A DNA stretch of 45,329 bases from assembly GCF_000739635.1 (NCBI RefSeq), contig NZ_BATQ01000152.1, positions 1-45,329 of the forward strand. Reading direction: 5' to 3'. Origin of the DNA: Verrucomicrobium sp. BvORR034 (GTDB lineage: Bacteria > Verrucomicrobiota > Verrucomicrobiia > Verrucomicrobiales > Verrucomicrobiaceae). The notes under the pieces were generated by a model. The model did no database searches. It was not told where the DNA came from and saw nothing but the letters and a program-made list of their open reading frames with translations. Shown here one piece after another: positions 24,387 to 32,041 of the stretch; within the stretch, counting starts at the first letter, position 1, and the number at the start of each line of letters is the position of its first letter. Position numbers and translations under genes: made by a program.

Positions 24387-24914
24387 TCAGGAAGTGGCTT
24401 CCTCAGTGAGGCTTGCCCATATCTCCTTGGCCAGCTCGATGTCGTCTTTATCGTCGAAGTAAATCGACATCATGATGTGGCCACTCTGCCCAAACGCAAA
24501 GCTATAGAGGGCCCAGCGCTCTGGGGCATCTTCTTCTGTCTCATGGAGCAGGTACGCGTACCGGATGGGACTCGAATCCGGGGTGAGAAAAGTCTCCACT
24601 GCCGCCGCTTCCGGAGCGTCCCGCCTGATCCACTCCAAAGTCGACGCGGGCGTTTCCCCAGCCTTCATCGTGTACACTGTGGTCCAGCAAGTGATGCCCT
24701 TGCGCCAGAGAACCAGATCTGTTCCGAACTCCCCCTGCTCAAATCGCAAGGCAAACTCGCCCGGCAGCGTGACCTGCCACTCCTTCGTCAATTGATAAAC
24801 ACCCCTGACTCGTGGGAATTGCGGGGGCAACTCGAAATCATCACCACCCGCTTCCGGATTCACGGGCGATGGAGCATCACGATTAAGAAAGCGCGAAAAA
24901 AGACGACGGAACAT
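24387..24914 (-). CDS. Conserved hypothetical protein
   Basis: From ATG 24914-24912 it has 175 residues. After a basic N-terminus (FRRLFSRFLNR) comes a beta-rich domain: YQLTKEWQVTLPGEFALRFE, DLVLWRKGITCWTTVYT, RYAYLLHETEED, GHIMMSIYFDD. I recall similar orphan proteins in Proteobacteria with the phrases LPGEF and IYFDD, always of unknown function. Confidence 0.6.
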   Translation of the reverse strand: MFRRLFSRFLNRDAPSPVNPEAGGDDFELPPQFPRVRGVYQLTKEWQVTLPGEFALRFEQGEFGTDLVLWRKGITCWTTVYTMKAGETPASTLEWIRRDAPEAAAVETFLTPDSSPIRYAYLLHETEEDAPERWALYSFAFGQSGHIMMSIYFDDKDDIELAKEIWASLTEEATS

Positions 24915-25013
24915 CTGGGAAGATTGTTGGCAGATGAGAACGCTGGAGCCGGAGGCGGTATTGCGCAATGGCGTGAGAAACTCGTGGTGGCGGTGGAGAA
25001 AAATCAGATCGAT

Positions 25014-25532
25014 TCACTGGGACACCATGTCTCTCGCTACGCCCTTGATTGACAGGAATAGCGACGCAAGAAGTAACGCAAAGTTGATCCAGCTCGAGGT
25101 CGAAAGCTTGACTCGAGCGAGTAATCCGAAAACAAAAAAGACAACGTAGAAGAGCAGCAAAAAGATCTGGATCGTGATCGTCCATTGACCGACGTCGCTG
25201 AAGAGGCCCCGCGAGTAGCATACAGCGGAAAACAGGAACAGGAGGATCGATGCGTATTGAATCGATTGAAACTCTTTGGCCGAGGCGTCCAAGGATGTCG
25301 CGTGTTTCAGAAGTTGCACGGATTTAAATGCTCCTTGCAATAGCCAGCATGCCCACAGCGCAAATGGCAGCAGTGCGATTGGTACCTTAAGCTTGTCTGG
25401 CACTGGCAACCATACCGCAGCACCAGCGATGCCGAGGGCCAACAAGGAGGAGGTCAGCAAAGCCAGGATGAAGCAAACCGCACATTTTGCGAGTTTTCCA
25501 GATCTTGCGGGCTCAAGAAACAGCGATTGCAT
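25014..25532 (-). CDS. Membrane protein of unknown function
   Basis: The product has 172 residues and about five membrane helices (AVCFILALLTSSLLALGIAG, IALLPFALWACWLLQG, YASILLFLFSAVCYSRG, IFLLLFYVVFFVFGLL, INFALLLASLFLSIKG). It stands alone between two hypothetical genes. The family is not recognised. Confidence 0.6.
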   Translation of the reverse strand: MQSLFLEPARSGKLAKCAVCFILALLTSSLLALGIAGAAVWLPVPDKLKVPIALLPFALWACWLLQGAFKSVQLLKHATSLDASAKEFQSIQYASILLFLFSAVCYSRGLFSDVGQWTITIQIFLLLFYVVFFVFGLLARVKLSTSSWINFALLLASLFLSIKGVARDMVSQ

Positions 25533-25690
25533 CTTGTGGATGAATCATAGAGCCACCCTTGGGCACGGCCAGAATAAAGTGACGCGCACGCTCAAAGTGC
25601 TTCATTCTTTGCATGTCAAACGAAGGCCTCTCTCCGGGAGGAACCGCACGGCATCAGATCCTACAGGTGTACGAGCAGCGCGACCTCCAA

Positions 25691-25738
25691 GCGGCGGGAC
25701 GCCGTTGGCACGCGCAGCCGGGACGGCTGCGTCGCCAC
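25691..25738. repeat. Dispersed repeat A, copy 1
   Basis: GGCGGGACGCCGTTGGCACG is followed by CGCAGCCGGGACGGCTGCG. Two palindromic halves are joined by GCACGC. The same layout occurs at 26225-26270 and 27020-27053, and partly at 1131-1154. Confidence 0.75.
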
Positions 25739-25749
25739 GGGCACTGCCG

Positions 25750-26136
25750 TTAGAGACTAGCTGCCTCTGCCCGTGTTTCTCGGCGTTGCTCGGTCAGCAG
25801 GGTTTTCACGCTCCTCCAGGTCCCTTCAATGGCTCCCCACTGGAAGGCAGGAAGATGAACAAGGGGCCGCTGGTTGTATCGCGGAGCGATGCGCTCCCGA
25901 ATCCAATCTTCACCCCAAGCTCCCCAGGCACCCGCCACGCTGATTAAGTTCAGAGAGCAGGCCGGATAGACTTCATGCCGGAGTATTTCCTGTAGTGCTT
26001 CGACGCTGTATCTGCTTTGCGCAAGAACCGACGCCATGCGTCGGCAATCCTCTTGAGACAGTTCGTCATCCAGGAAAAGCTCTGACAACGCGTCCCAAAC
26101 GGGCATTCGCTCCAGAATCTGTTCCTCGGTGGGCAT
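25750..26136 (-). CDS. DUF7079-like small protein
   Basis: The product has 128 residues. The pattern VWDALSELFLDDELSQEDCRRMASVL, YSVEALQEILRHEVYPACSLNL and VAGAWGAWGEDWIRERI fits a family I know as DUF7079, small proteins often found beside toxin-immunity and other orphan genes. The role is unknown. It lies between two copies of repeat A. Confidence 0.65.
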   Translation of the reverse strand: MPTEEQILERMPVWDALSELFLDDELSQEDCRRMASVLAQSRYSVEALQEILRHEVYPACSLNLISVAGAWGAWGEDWIRERIAPRYNQRPLVHLPAFQWGAIEGTWRSVKTLLTEQRRETRAEAASL

Positions 26137-26224
26137 CGCTCAAGATAGGCGAATTGCCTGATCCAGGCAAGCCGAAGAGGGGGACTTGATTTCCTCGATG
26201 AAAGTGCCAGCAGAGAGATACCCG

Positions 26225-26270
26225 ACCGGCGGGACGCCGGTAGCACGCACAGCCGGGACGGCTGTGTCAC
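26225..26270. repeat. Dispersed repeat A, copy 2
   Basis: ACCGGCGGGACGCCGGTAGC is followed by ACGCACAGCCGGGACGGCTG and TGTC. It sits between two small hypothetical genes and is very similar to copies 1 and 3. Confidence 0.8.
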
Positions 26271-26303
26271 TTCAGCAGCACAAGCCGTCTCAGATGAATC
26301 GGA

Positions 26304-26591
26304 CTATTCCGTATAGGCATCGACATACATCCAGAGGATTTCGACGCTGCGACGGGCCAGTGCAGGCGACTCCATTTCCCAGGCCGGGGCCTTTGCCCGC
26401 AAGTACTCGTAGATCTCCTGGTCAGAACGGGTCAGCAGTTGCCGGGCCTCTTTCACAAGGTCCTCGTACATGCCCATCTTCACACCATTCACCATACCGC
26501 GCCAGGCATCGCTTTCGTCTTCCTCCTGAGTGATTTCACAGTCTTCGCCAAAATACGATTTCAACGCAGCTTCGAGGGAAGGATAGTCCAT
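26304..26591 (-). CDS. CdiI-like immunity protein
   Basis: From ATG 26591-26589 it has 95 residues. MDYPSLEAALKSYFGED at the start followed by an acidic stretch and two helices (LVKEARQLLTRSDQEIYEYL) resembles the CdiI_2 type of contact-dependent inhibition immunity proteins, which begin with YPxLExxLxxYFxxD. No CdiA or Rhs toxin is present in the window, so it would be an orphan. Assignment is by pattern only. It is the first gene of the small-gene run. Confidence 0.6.
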   Translation of the reverse strand: MDYPSLEAALKSYFGEDCEITQEEDESDAWRGMVNGVKMGMYEDLVKEARQLLTRSDQEIYEYLRAKAPAWEMESPALARRSVEILWMYVDAYTE

Positions 26592-26843
26592 GACGGATTT
26601 TAGACAGGCGAGTTGGTCAAGTCGAGCGGACGTGGTGGGGCAACGTATTCTGGATATCGACATGGGCCATCAAATCGTCCGCGACATTGACTCAGCGAAC
26701 TCACTCTGAAACACCCAACGCTTCCAGTCGACAGGCAACGTCAAGCAGACGCAAGCTCACGTGCAGGAAGACGCGCCATACCGGCCAGCAGGTATCGCCG
26801 CATTTCCCGCACCACCGCTCTGCTCACCACCCGACGGGGACCG

Positions 26844-26881
26844 TCGGACTACTCCTGCAGCCACGCTGCAGCGTAGTCCGA
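26844..26881. repeat. Strong hairpin
   Basis: TCGGACTAC (26844-26852) pairs with GTAGTCCGA (26873-26881), and inside it CTGCAGC (26855-26861) pairs with GCTGCAG (26865-26871), leaving a 3-base loop. No T-tract follows. It resembles the other REP-type hairpins here. Confidence 0.65.
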
Positions 26882-27019
26882 TGGTTTCCATCGGCTCAGT
26901 CGCCGCAAGGACGAATGTCCCAATTACCCACTCTCATTCTCCGCACCCAATGCCGCAGGTCAGGGTGCCGCAGCCTTTATTGGCTATGACACGCCCAACC
27001 GTGCTACTCATCGCGCTCA

Positions 27020-27053
27020 ACCGGCGAGACGCCGGTGGCACGCACAGCCGGGA
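27020..27053. repeat. Dispersed repeat A, copy 3
   Basis: ACCGGCGAGACGCCGGTGGC followed by ACGCACAGCCGGGA. The element is cut short where the octamer units behind hflC begin, so the two repeat types abut directly. Confidence 0.75.
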
Positions 27054-27068
27054 ACTACCGAATTACTG
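27053..27068 (-). repeat. Octamer pair over the hflC stop codon
   Basis: On the minus strand, CAGTAATT (containing the TAA stop, 27065-27063) is followed by CGGTAGTT. It is the shortest of the octamer arrays. Confidence 0.65.
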
Positions 27069-28175
27069 GGCCACCGGAGCTGGCGCTGGCACTGGCGGAG
27101 GGGTCGGCACCGGAACAGGTGCTGGAACCACGGCAGGTGCTGGCGTCGCTTTGGCTTGCGCTGGTTTCACCGCGGGTGTTGCAGCCGATTCTGCCTTTCC
27201 TTCCGGGTTCATGGACTTCAGGTACTTGAAGAAGTCGCTATCCGTCGTGAGGATGAGGGTGCTGTCGCGGCCGAGGGTGGTTTTGTAGGTCTCCAGGGTC
27301 TTGACGAACTGATAGAGCTGGGCGGCGGAGGTGCTGGTGTTGTAGGCCTGCGCGTAGATTTCGGTAGCTTTGGCATCGGCCTCACCCTGAATTTCCTGAA
27401 CCTTGCGGTAGGCGCTGGATTCGATCTCGCGAAGGTCCTTCTCCTTGCGGCCAATGATCTTGGCTGCCTCGCCCTCGCCTTCGGAGCGGAATCGTTCGGC
27501 GATCTGCATACGCTCGGAGGTCATGCGGTCATAGATCTTGTCGCTCACGGCTGGGTTGTAGTTGATGCGCTTGAACTGCACCTCCAGGATCTCAATGCCC
27601 CAGGCCTTGGCGCTCTCTGCGGCGGCAGCCAGGACTTCCTTCTCCAGAACAGAGCGACCGTACTGGATCGCAGGAAGCTGTGTCACCACGGCGATGCCCT
27701 GCACCGAGAGTTTCTCCACCTCCACCTTGCGCGTCTTGTCGCTGCGAACCACCTCTACGAGGTCGTGCTTGGCCACCACACCGCGGGTGGCGCTGCCGAC
27801 GATGTCGGTGATGCGGGAGAGGGCGCTGCGTTCGTCACGGAGGCTCTGGTAATAGCGGAGGGGATCGGAGATGCGCCAGCGGGCGAAGGCATTCACCACG
27901 ACGGTGAGCTTCTCACGAGTGGACATGGAGTCCGAAGGGCCATCCCACTCGAGGATGCGCTTCTCAAAACGGTGAACCTGCTGAATGAAGGGGGCCTTGA
28001 AGTGAAGGCCGGCCTCATTCTTCTCAAGCCGGTTGTTGACGGCACCGCCGACGGGCTCGCCGAACTGGGTGATGATGATCTGCTCCGTCTCGCCCACAGT
28101 GTAGGCGCTGATGGAGAAGAGAAAGAGCAGCAGCACAGCACCTGCCAGGGACAGGATGTAAATGGAAGCTTTCAT
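27063..28175 (-). CDS. hflC: HflC, FtsH-modulating SPFH/prohibitin protein
   Basis: The product has 370 residues. One N-terminal membrane helix (SIYILSLAGAVLLLFLFSISAY) precedes the SPFH domain (VGETEQIIITQFGEPV, GLHFKAPFIQQVHRFEKRILEWDG) and a long helical arm (RFRSEGEGEAAKIIGRKEKDLREIESSAYRKVQEIQGEADAKATEIYAQAY). HflK and HflC form a cage around the FtsH protease in the inner membrane. The last 40 residues are a Pro/Ala/Val-rich tail not found in the E. coli protein. It follows hflK after 51 bases. Confidence 0.92.
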   Translation of the reverse strand: MKASIYILSLAGAVLLLFLFSISAYTVGETEQIIITQFGEPVGGAVNNRLEKNEAGLHFKAPFIQQVHRFEKRILEWDGPSDSMSTREKLTVVVNAFARWRISDPLRYYQSLRDERSALSRITDIVGSATRGVVAKHDLVEVVRSDKTRKVEVEKLSVQGIAVVTQLPAIQYGRSVLEKEVLAAAAESAKAWGIEILEVQFKRINYNPAVSDKIYDRMTSERMQIAERFRSEGEGEAAKIIGRKEKDLREIESSAYRKVQEIQGEADAKATEIYAQAYNTSTSAAQLYQFVKTLETYKTTLGRDSTLILTTDSDFFKYLKSMNPEGKAESAATPAVKPAQAKATPAPAVVPAPVPVPTPPPVPAPAPVAQ

Positions 28176-28226
28176 GAGAAAAAGATAGGGAACAGAACGG
28201 ATGGAAATCTGCCGGAGGTTTCAGGA

Positions 28227-29274
28227 TCAACGCACTGGCTGGGTGACCTGACGCTGAGGAGCGGGCTGCTGGTAAGGCACCGGCACCTGGGGTTGCGGCT
28301 GCTGGAGGTGCATGAGGGGCAGGAACTGTTTGGCCGCGTCATCCAGGATGATCTTGCCACCCAGTTTTGGAATGACCTCGGCCATGGTTTCCAGGTAGAT
28401 GCGCTGGCGGGTCACTTCAGGGGCTTTTTCATACTGGGTCAGCAGGGCATTGAAGCGGGCCACGTCGCCCTCGGCTTCGTTGACGCGTTTTACGGCATAA
28501 CCTTCCGCTTCGCTGACCTTCTGCTCCGCCTCACCACGAGCCCGGGGCACCACCTTGTTGTACTCGCCGTTGGCCTGGTTGATCAGCTGTTCCCGCTCCT
28601 GCTGGGCACGGCTCACTTCGTCAAACGAGCGCTGCACCGGGCGCGGGGGGACGCACGTTGGTCAGCTGCACCTGCTCCACGCGCAAGCCCATGCCCAAGC
28701 GGTCCACCACGGTCACCAGTTGCTTGCGCACCTCGGTCTGAATGTCCTCACGGCCAAAGGTGAGCACCTCATCCACCGTGCGGTCTCCCACCACCTCACG
28801 CATCACGCTCTCCGCGACATCACGTAGCGTGGCCTCCGGGGTACGCAGATGGAAGAGATAAGCCCGCGCATCCGTCACGCCGTACTGCACCACCCACTCC
28901 ACCTCGGCGGCGTTCAGGTCGCCCGTGACCATGTTCTTCTCTGCGTCAGACTCCCGGGAGCTCTGGTACTCATTCGTGGTGTAGCCGGTGGAAAAACCGA
29001 ACTCCATCTTGAGCTGGCGCTGCACGGGCACCTCCGTGACGCGGTCCACGCCAAAGGGAATGCGGAAGCGGAGGCCGGGGCCACTCGTTTCCAGATAGCG
29101 GCCGAACCGTTGCACCACGCCCACGGACTCCGCTGGTACGGTGTAGAAACTGGTCAGCACACCAATCACGAGGAACAGCCCCACCGCCCCAAGACCGAGG
29201 GTGCGGAAGTTGACCTTTATCTGGGGAATCTGCGGGAACTGCGGCAGCTGGGGAGGTTGGTTAGATCGGGTCAT
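28227..29274 (-). pseudogene. hflK: hflK interrupted by a one-base frameshift
   Basis: The first part (29274-28621, 217 codons) has the membrane helix, the SPFH start (VPAESVGVVQRFGRYLETSGPGLRFRIP) and ends soon after VQLTNVRPP. The rest of HflK (SFDEVSRAQQEREQLINQANGEYNKVVPRARGEAEQKV) continues in another frame, 28637-28227. Removing one base from the C6 run of the coding strand (28650-28645) gives VQLTNVRPPRPVQRSFDEV, exactly the family pattern. Either the run is miscounted in the assembly, or the gene is truly frameshifted. HflC next door is intact, and HflK is normally needed as its partner, which favours a sequencing or assembly error. The C-terminal end is Gln/Pro-rich. Confidence 0.85.
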
Positions 29275-29540
29275 AGGGGGAGTTTAATGCAGGAAACGGT
29301 AAAAAGTAAGGGCAAGCGGCAGGGGGTGCCTTTTTCTCACCCCTCGGCAGGAAGCCACAAAGAATGGGAAAACGGTGGAGGAAGGCTGGAGGGGCCGATG
29401 TGCGGTACAGGAGAGAACAGAACGGCGCTACCACTGAGGGGGCACTGTGGCAGAATGTCGCGGCCAGCTCGCGGAGAATGTGAGTATATCGAAATTGGGT
29501 GCCGGCAGCTGAGTGGTCGAAGCTTGCAGACGCTTCAGCG

Positions 29541-29750
29541 AGTGCCTGCCAAGGAACCTAAGGGACTGACGTGGAGGCGTTGCACGAATGTTTGATTGCA
29601 CCTCGCGAGGCCACCCGCTGACTGACGTTCCCGGCAAGATGCCGGAAACAGCACGCAAGATGCGTGCGCTCCCCTGGCTTCTCCGGCACAAGGCCATTTT
29701 TGAGAAATCGGCAGACCGCGTTTCGCCCCCCAGGTTCCTTGGCAGGCACT
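29541..29750. repeat. 210-bp element with perfect 19-bp inverted ends
   Basis: AGTGCCTGCCAAGGAACCT (29541-29559) is the exact reverse complement of 29732-29750. The interior includes repeat B copy 2 (29621-29674). I see no obvious target-site duplication on the two flanks and no transposase frame. It could be a MITE or a composite of palindromic repeats. Confidence 0.65.
29621..29674 (+). repeat. Dispersed repeat B, copy 2
   Basis: It matches 1207-1260 at 50 of 54 positions, in the same orientation, including GATGCCGGAAACAGCACGCA. It lies in the middle of the 210-base inverted-end element; copy 1 has no such arms, so repeat B is an independent unit. Confidence 0.75.
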
Positions 29751-30046
29751 AACTTCCCGGTATGCGATGTTTGCCCGTGGAGTGTTACCAAGTGCCCAAG
29801 GGGTGCCTCACGGCCGCGGGGCGCGGTAGAACCAAACACACCCCTGACATCTGCTTTCCGATGTGGGCACAGTTCTTATACGACACCGATAGCCCAGAGC
29901 CCCACCCCTCATATGGACTCTTTGAGCCCTTCAGGACCTGCTCGCGATGGCGACCTTTCCACCCGCGGTGTTGAGGTGCTCTAGCCACGAGACTTCGAAC
30001 TCATCATCAAGCTTTTCAAACAAGCGCTCGCCCTCTGCTTCCCGCC

Positions 30047-30070
30047 CCTTTATGCCTTCGTGCCTTTGTG
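30047..30070 (-). repeat. Three octamers downstream of lpxD
   Basis: On the minus strand CACAAAGG, CACGAAGG and CATAAAGG follow each other without gaps, about 50 bases after the lpxD stop. The sequence differs from the CAGTAATT family but the 8-base period is the same. Confidence 0.55.
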
Positions 30071-30122
30071 TGAGATCAAAGGCAGCTCGCTATTTCCGCA
30101 AACTCACCCTCACTTTCAAGGA

Positions 30123-31181
30123 TCACGCCTCCTGGCCAGCACCGAGCTTGGCCTCGAGCTCTTGGACGCGTTTTTCCATGGCTTTGAGGCGGTCCAGGAT
30201 CTCGGGCACGCGGCCGGGGTACGCGAGGGCGCGGCGGCCCTCCATGAGGGGTTTGGCGGGAAATCCGGTGTAAGAGCCAGACTCCGCGAGGTCCTTGGTG
30301 ACACCGGACTTGGCCATGACCGTGATTTTGTCGCCAATGTGGAGATGACCAGCCACCCCCGTCTGCCCCGCCAGGATGACATAGTTGCCCAGGCGGGTGC
30401 TACCGGAGATGCCGACCTGGGAGACGATGAGACAATGTTTCCCCGTGGCCACGTTGTGCGCGATCTGAACGAGGTTGTCGATCTTGCTCCCCTCCCCGAT
30501 CCAGGTCCGACCGAAGCGTGCACGGTCAATGGTGGTGCAGGATCCGACTTCCACGTCATTGTCCAACTGCACAATGCCCACCTGGTCGATCTTGAGGTGA
30601 CGGCCGTTGCTGAACTCGTAACCGAAGCCGTCCGTCCCAATCATGGCCCCGCTATGGATGATGACCCGGTCGCCGAGGATGCAGTGGTCCTTGATCACGG
30701 CATGGGCATGAAGCAGGCACCCCTCCCCCAGGCGGGAACCGTGGCCGATGAAGGAACCAGCATAGATTGCCGTGCCATCACCGATCTCCACATCATCTTC
30801 AATCACGACATGGGGGCCGATGTACACACGCTCGGGGTTGAGCTTTGCCGTCTCGCTGATGACTGCCGTGGGGTGAACACCGGTCTGAATCTCCCGTTTG
30901 GGCGGGCCAAACTTCTGGATGACGATGGAGAACTGTAACGTCGGGTTCGCCACGCGAATGACGGCCATGGATTCCGGAATGTCCTGGAAATCCTCGCCCG
31001 TCAGCAACACGCTGGCACGGGATTTCTTGAGCGCCGGGGCGTACCGGGGATTGCCCAGAAAGGTGATGTGACCCGGCTCCGCTTCCTGGATGGAGCCAAA
31101 GCCCGTGATCAACAGATTGGGATCGCCCTGGGTGATGTTACCTTCGAGCAGCGTGGCCAGTTCCTTGAGCAAAATGTTCAT
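30123..31181 (-). CDS. lpxD: UDP-3-O-acylglucosamine N-acyltransferase
   Basis: I use ATG 31181-31179 (352 residues), which gives the usual LpxD beginning; an upstream in-frame start at 31229 adds 16 residues. The N-terminal uridine-binding domain is followed by hexapeptide repeats of the left-handed beta helix (GVHPTAVISETAKLNPERVY, IGPHVVIEDDVEIGDGTAIY, QIAHNVATGKHCLIVSQVGI, GNYVILAGQTGVAGHL). The family's catalytic histidine lies within the QIAHN motif. The enzyme adds the N-linked 3-hydroxyacyl chain in lipid A synthesis. It is third in the bamA-ompH-lpxD series, with a terminator hairpin between ompH and lpxD. Confidence 0.95.
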   Translation of the reverse strand: MNILLKELATLLEGNITQGDPNLLITGFGSIQEAEPGHITFLGNPRYAPALKKSRASVLLTGEDFQDIPESMAVIRVANPTLQFSIVIQKFGPPKREIQTGVHPTAVISETAKLNPERVYIGPHVVIEDDVEIGDGTAIYAGSFIGHGSRLGEGCLLHAHAVIKDHCILGDRVIIHSGAMIGTDGFGYEFSNGRHLKIDQVGIVQLDNDVEVGSCTTIDRARFGRTWIGEGSKIDNLVQIAHNVATGKHCLIVSQVGISGSTRLGNYVILAGQTGVAGHLHIGDKITVMAKSGVTKDLAESGSYTGFPAKPLMEGRRALAYPGRVPEILDRLKAMEKRVQELEAKLGAGQEA

Positions 31182-31230
31182 GGGGAGGGAGGACAAACGG
31201 TTTGGGGAAACGACGGGCTTAAAAAGCAAA

Positions 31231-31262
31231 ACCCTGCTTTGAACGCAAGTTCAAAGCAGGGT
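31231..31262 (-). terminator. Intrinsic terminator between ompH and lpxD
   Basis: A perfect 14-base stem (31231-31244 with 31249-31262, ACCCTGCTTTGAAC type) has a GCAA loop. On the minus strand it is followed by TTTGCTTTTT. It lies 51 bases behind the ompH stop and 49 bases before the lpxD start. Confidence 0.9.
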
Positions 31263-31313
31263 GGAAGTCGGTTTTACCGGAGAAGATTTCCTGCCTGCGG
31301 GAGGCGGGGAAAA

Positions 31314-31961
31314 TTACTTCTTCTTGGAGCTGGACTTGGTCGGAGCCGCGGCAGGCTTCTCTTCTGCAGCAGGAGCCGGGGCGGCACCGCCGGCAGGGGC
31401 GTCCTTGTTGAGCTCCACGATCACCTCAGCGGTGAAGTCCTGCGTGGTGCCTTCTTTGGCGTGGATCAGGAAGGGCAGGCCCATGGCGCCCATGCCGCTC
31501 TTGTCGAACACGAGGTCATACTGGTCGGCCTTGGCCTTGTCGTTCACCACCTTGAGGATCTCTTCATAGAGACCCTTGCGCTGCTGCATGCCTTCGGTCT
31601 GAAGCTGCTGCTCACGAAGCTGGCGGAACTCATTGATGTCGCGCTCCAGGGAGCGGATTTCCTGGGCCTTGCTCTCGAACTCGGAGCGCTTCTTGGCGCG
31701 GATGGACTCACTCAGAACGGGGTCCTGGGCTTCCTTTTTGATCTTCTCGATGTCGTCAGCCAGCTTCTTCAGCGTGGCGAAACGGTCAGCCAGCTGCTCT
31801 TTGGCCTTGTCGGCATTTTCCTTGAGCTGGGACTGGGCACCCTTGGTCTTGTAGTATTCAGCGAAGGCCTTGCTGAGGTCCACCACACCGATTTTGATTT
31901 CGGCGGCGGGTGCCAGGGCGGCGAGGGAACAGATGACGGCGATGATACGGAGGTATTTCAT
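31314..31961 (-). CDS. OmpH/Skp-family periplasmic chaperone
   Basis: From ATG 31961-31959 it has 215 residues. A signal peptide (KYLRIIAVICSLAALAPAAE) is followed by IKIGVVDLSKAFAEYYKTKG, the typical Skp start, then a long helical-hairpin region rich in Lys, Glu and Gln (about 50-130) and the C-terminal strand YDLVFDKSG. Skp holds unfolded outer-membrane proteins on their way to the BAM complex. The last 35 residues are Ala/Pro- and then Lys/Ser-rich, an extension beyond the usual Skp. It lies between bamA and lpxD, the classic order. Confidence 0.9.
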   Translation of the reverse strand: MKYLRIIAVICSLAALAPAAEIKIGVVDLSKAFAEYYKTKGAQSQLKENADKAKEQLADRFATLKKLADDIEKIKKEAQDPVLSESIRAKKRSEFESKAQEIRSLERDINEFRQLREQQLQTEGMQQRKGLYEEILKVVNDKAKADQYDLVFDKSGMGAMGLPFLIHAKEGTTQDFTAEVIVELNKDAPAGGAAPAPAAEEKPAAAPTKSSSKKK

Positions 31962-31995
31962 GATACTAGCTGGCAAGGGTGGAGGCGGAGAGCAA

Positions 31996-32022
31996 AAGGG
32001 GCCGCCTGCGCAGCGGCCCCTT
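31996..32022 (-). terminator. Probable terminator between bamA and ompH
   Basis: A 10-base stem (31996-32005 with 32013-32022, AAGGGGCCGC type) with a 7-base loop follows the bamA stop by 19 bases. The T-tract on the minus strand is short (CCCCTTTTGC), so read-through is likely; it may act as a partial terminator or a processing and stability hairpin. Confidence 0.7.
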
Positions 32023-32041
32023 CATCAGTGATAAGTGTTTC

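Larger units (their letters stand above)
26592..27062. other. Intergenic region between the small-gene island and hflC
   Basis: No gene is supported in these 470 bases. The region holds a strong hairpin (26844-26881), repeat A copy 3 (27020-27053) and part of an octamer array (27053-27068). Confidence 0.6.
29275..30122. other. Long intergenic region with a MITE-like repeat
   Basis: These 850 bases separate the hflKC pair from lpxD. Open frames are short and cross repeats; none looks like a protein I know. The region contains a 210-base element with 19-base inverted ends (29541-29750), repeat B copy 2 inside it, and three octamers near the lpxD stop (30047-30070). Confidence 0.6.

Noticed and set aside
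17179-26591. Integron-type cassette array (small genes, one direction)
   Set aside because: I looked for attC-like pairs of RYYYAAC/GTTRRRY with imperfect palindromes between the genes and saw none; some gaps (38 bases at 22212-22249) and the ATGA overlaps leave no room for them. No integrase is present.
28621-28650. Programmed frameshifting as the normal way to make HflK
   Set aside because: The C6 run and CCC-G site could slip, but no stimulatory structure is evident and HflK is not known to be made this way; an assembly error is simpler.
27156-28763. 535-codon open frame on the plus strand opposite hflC and hflK
   Set aside because: It is an antisense shadow of two well-recognised genes.
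29664-29984. Open frames in the hflK-lpxD gap
   Set aside because: They cross repeat arms and have Pro/Arg/Ser-rich shadow-like composition without recognisable motifs.
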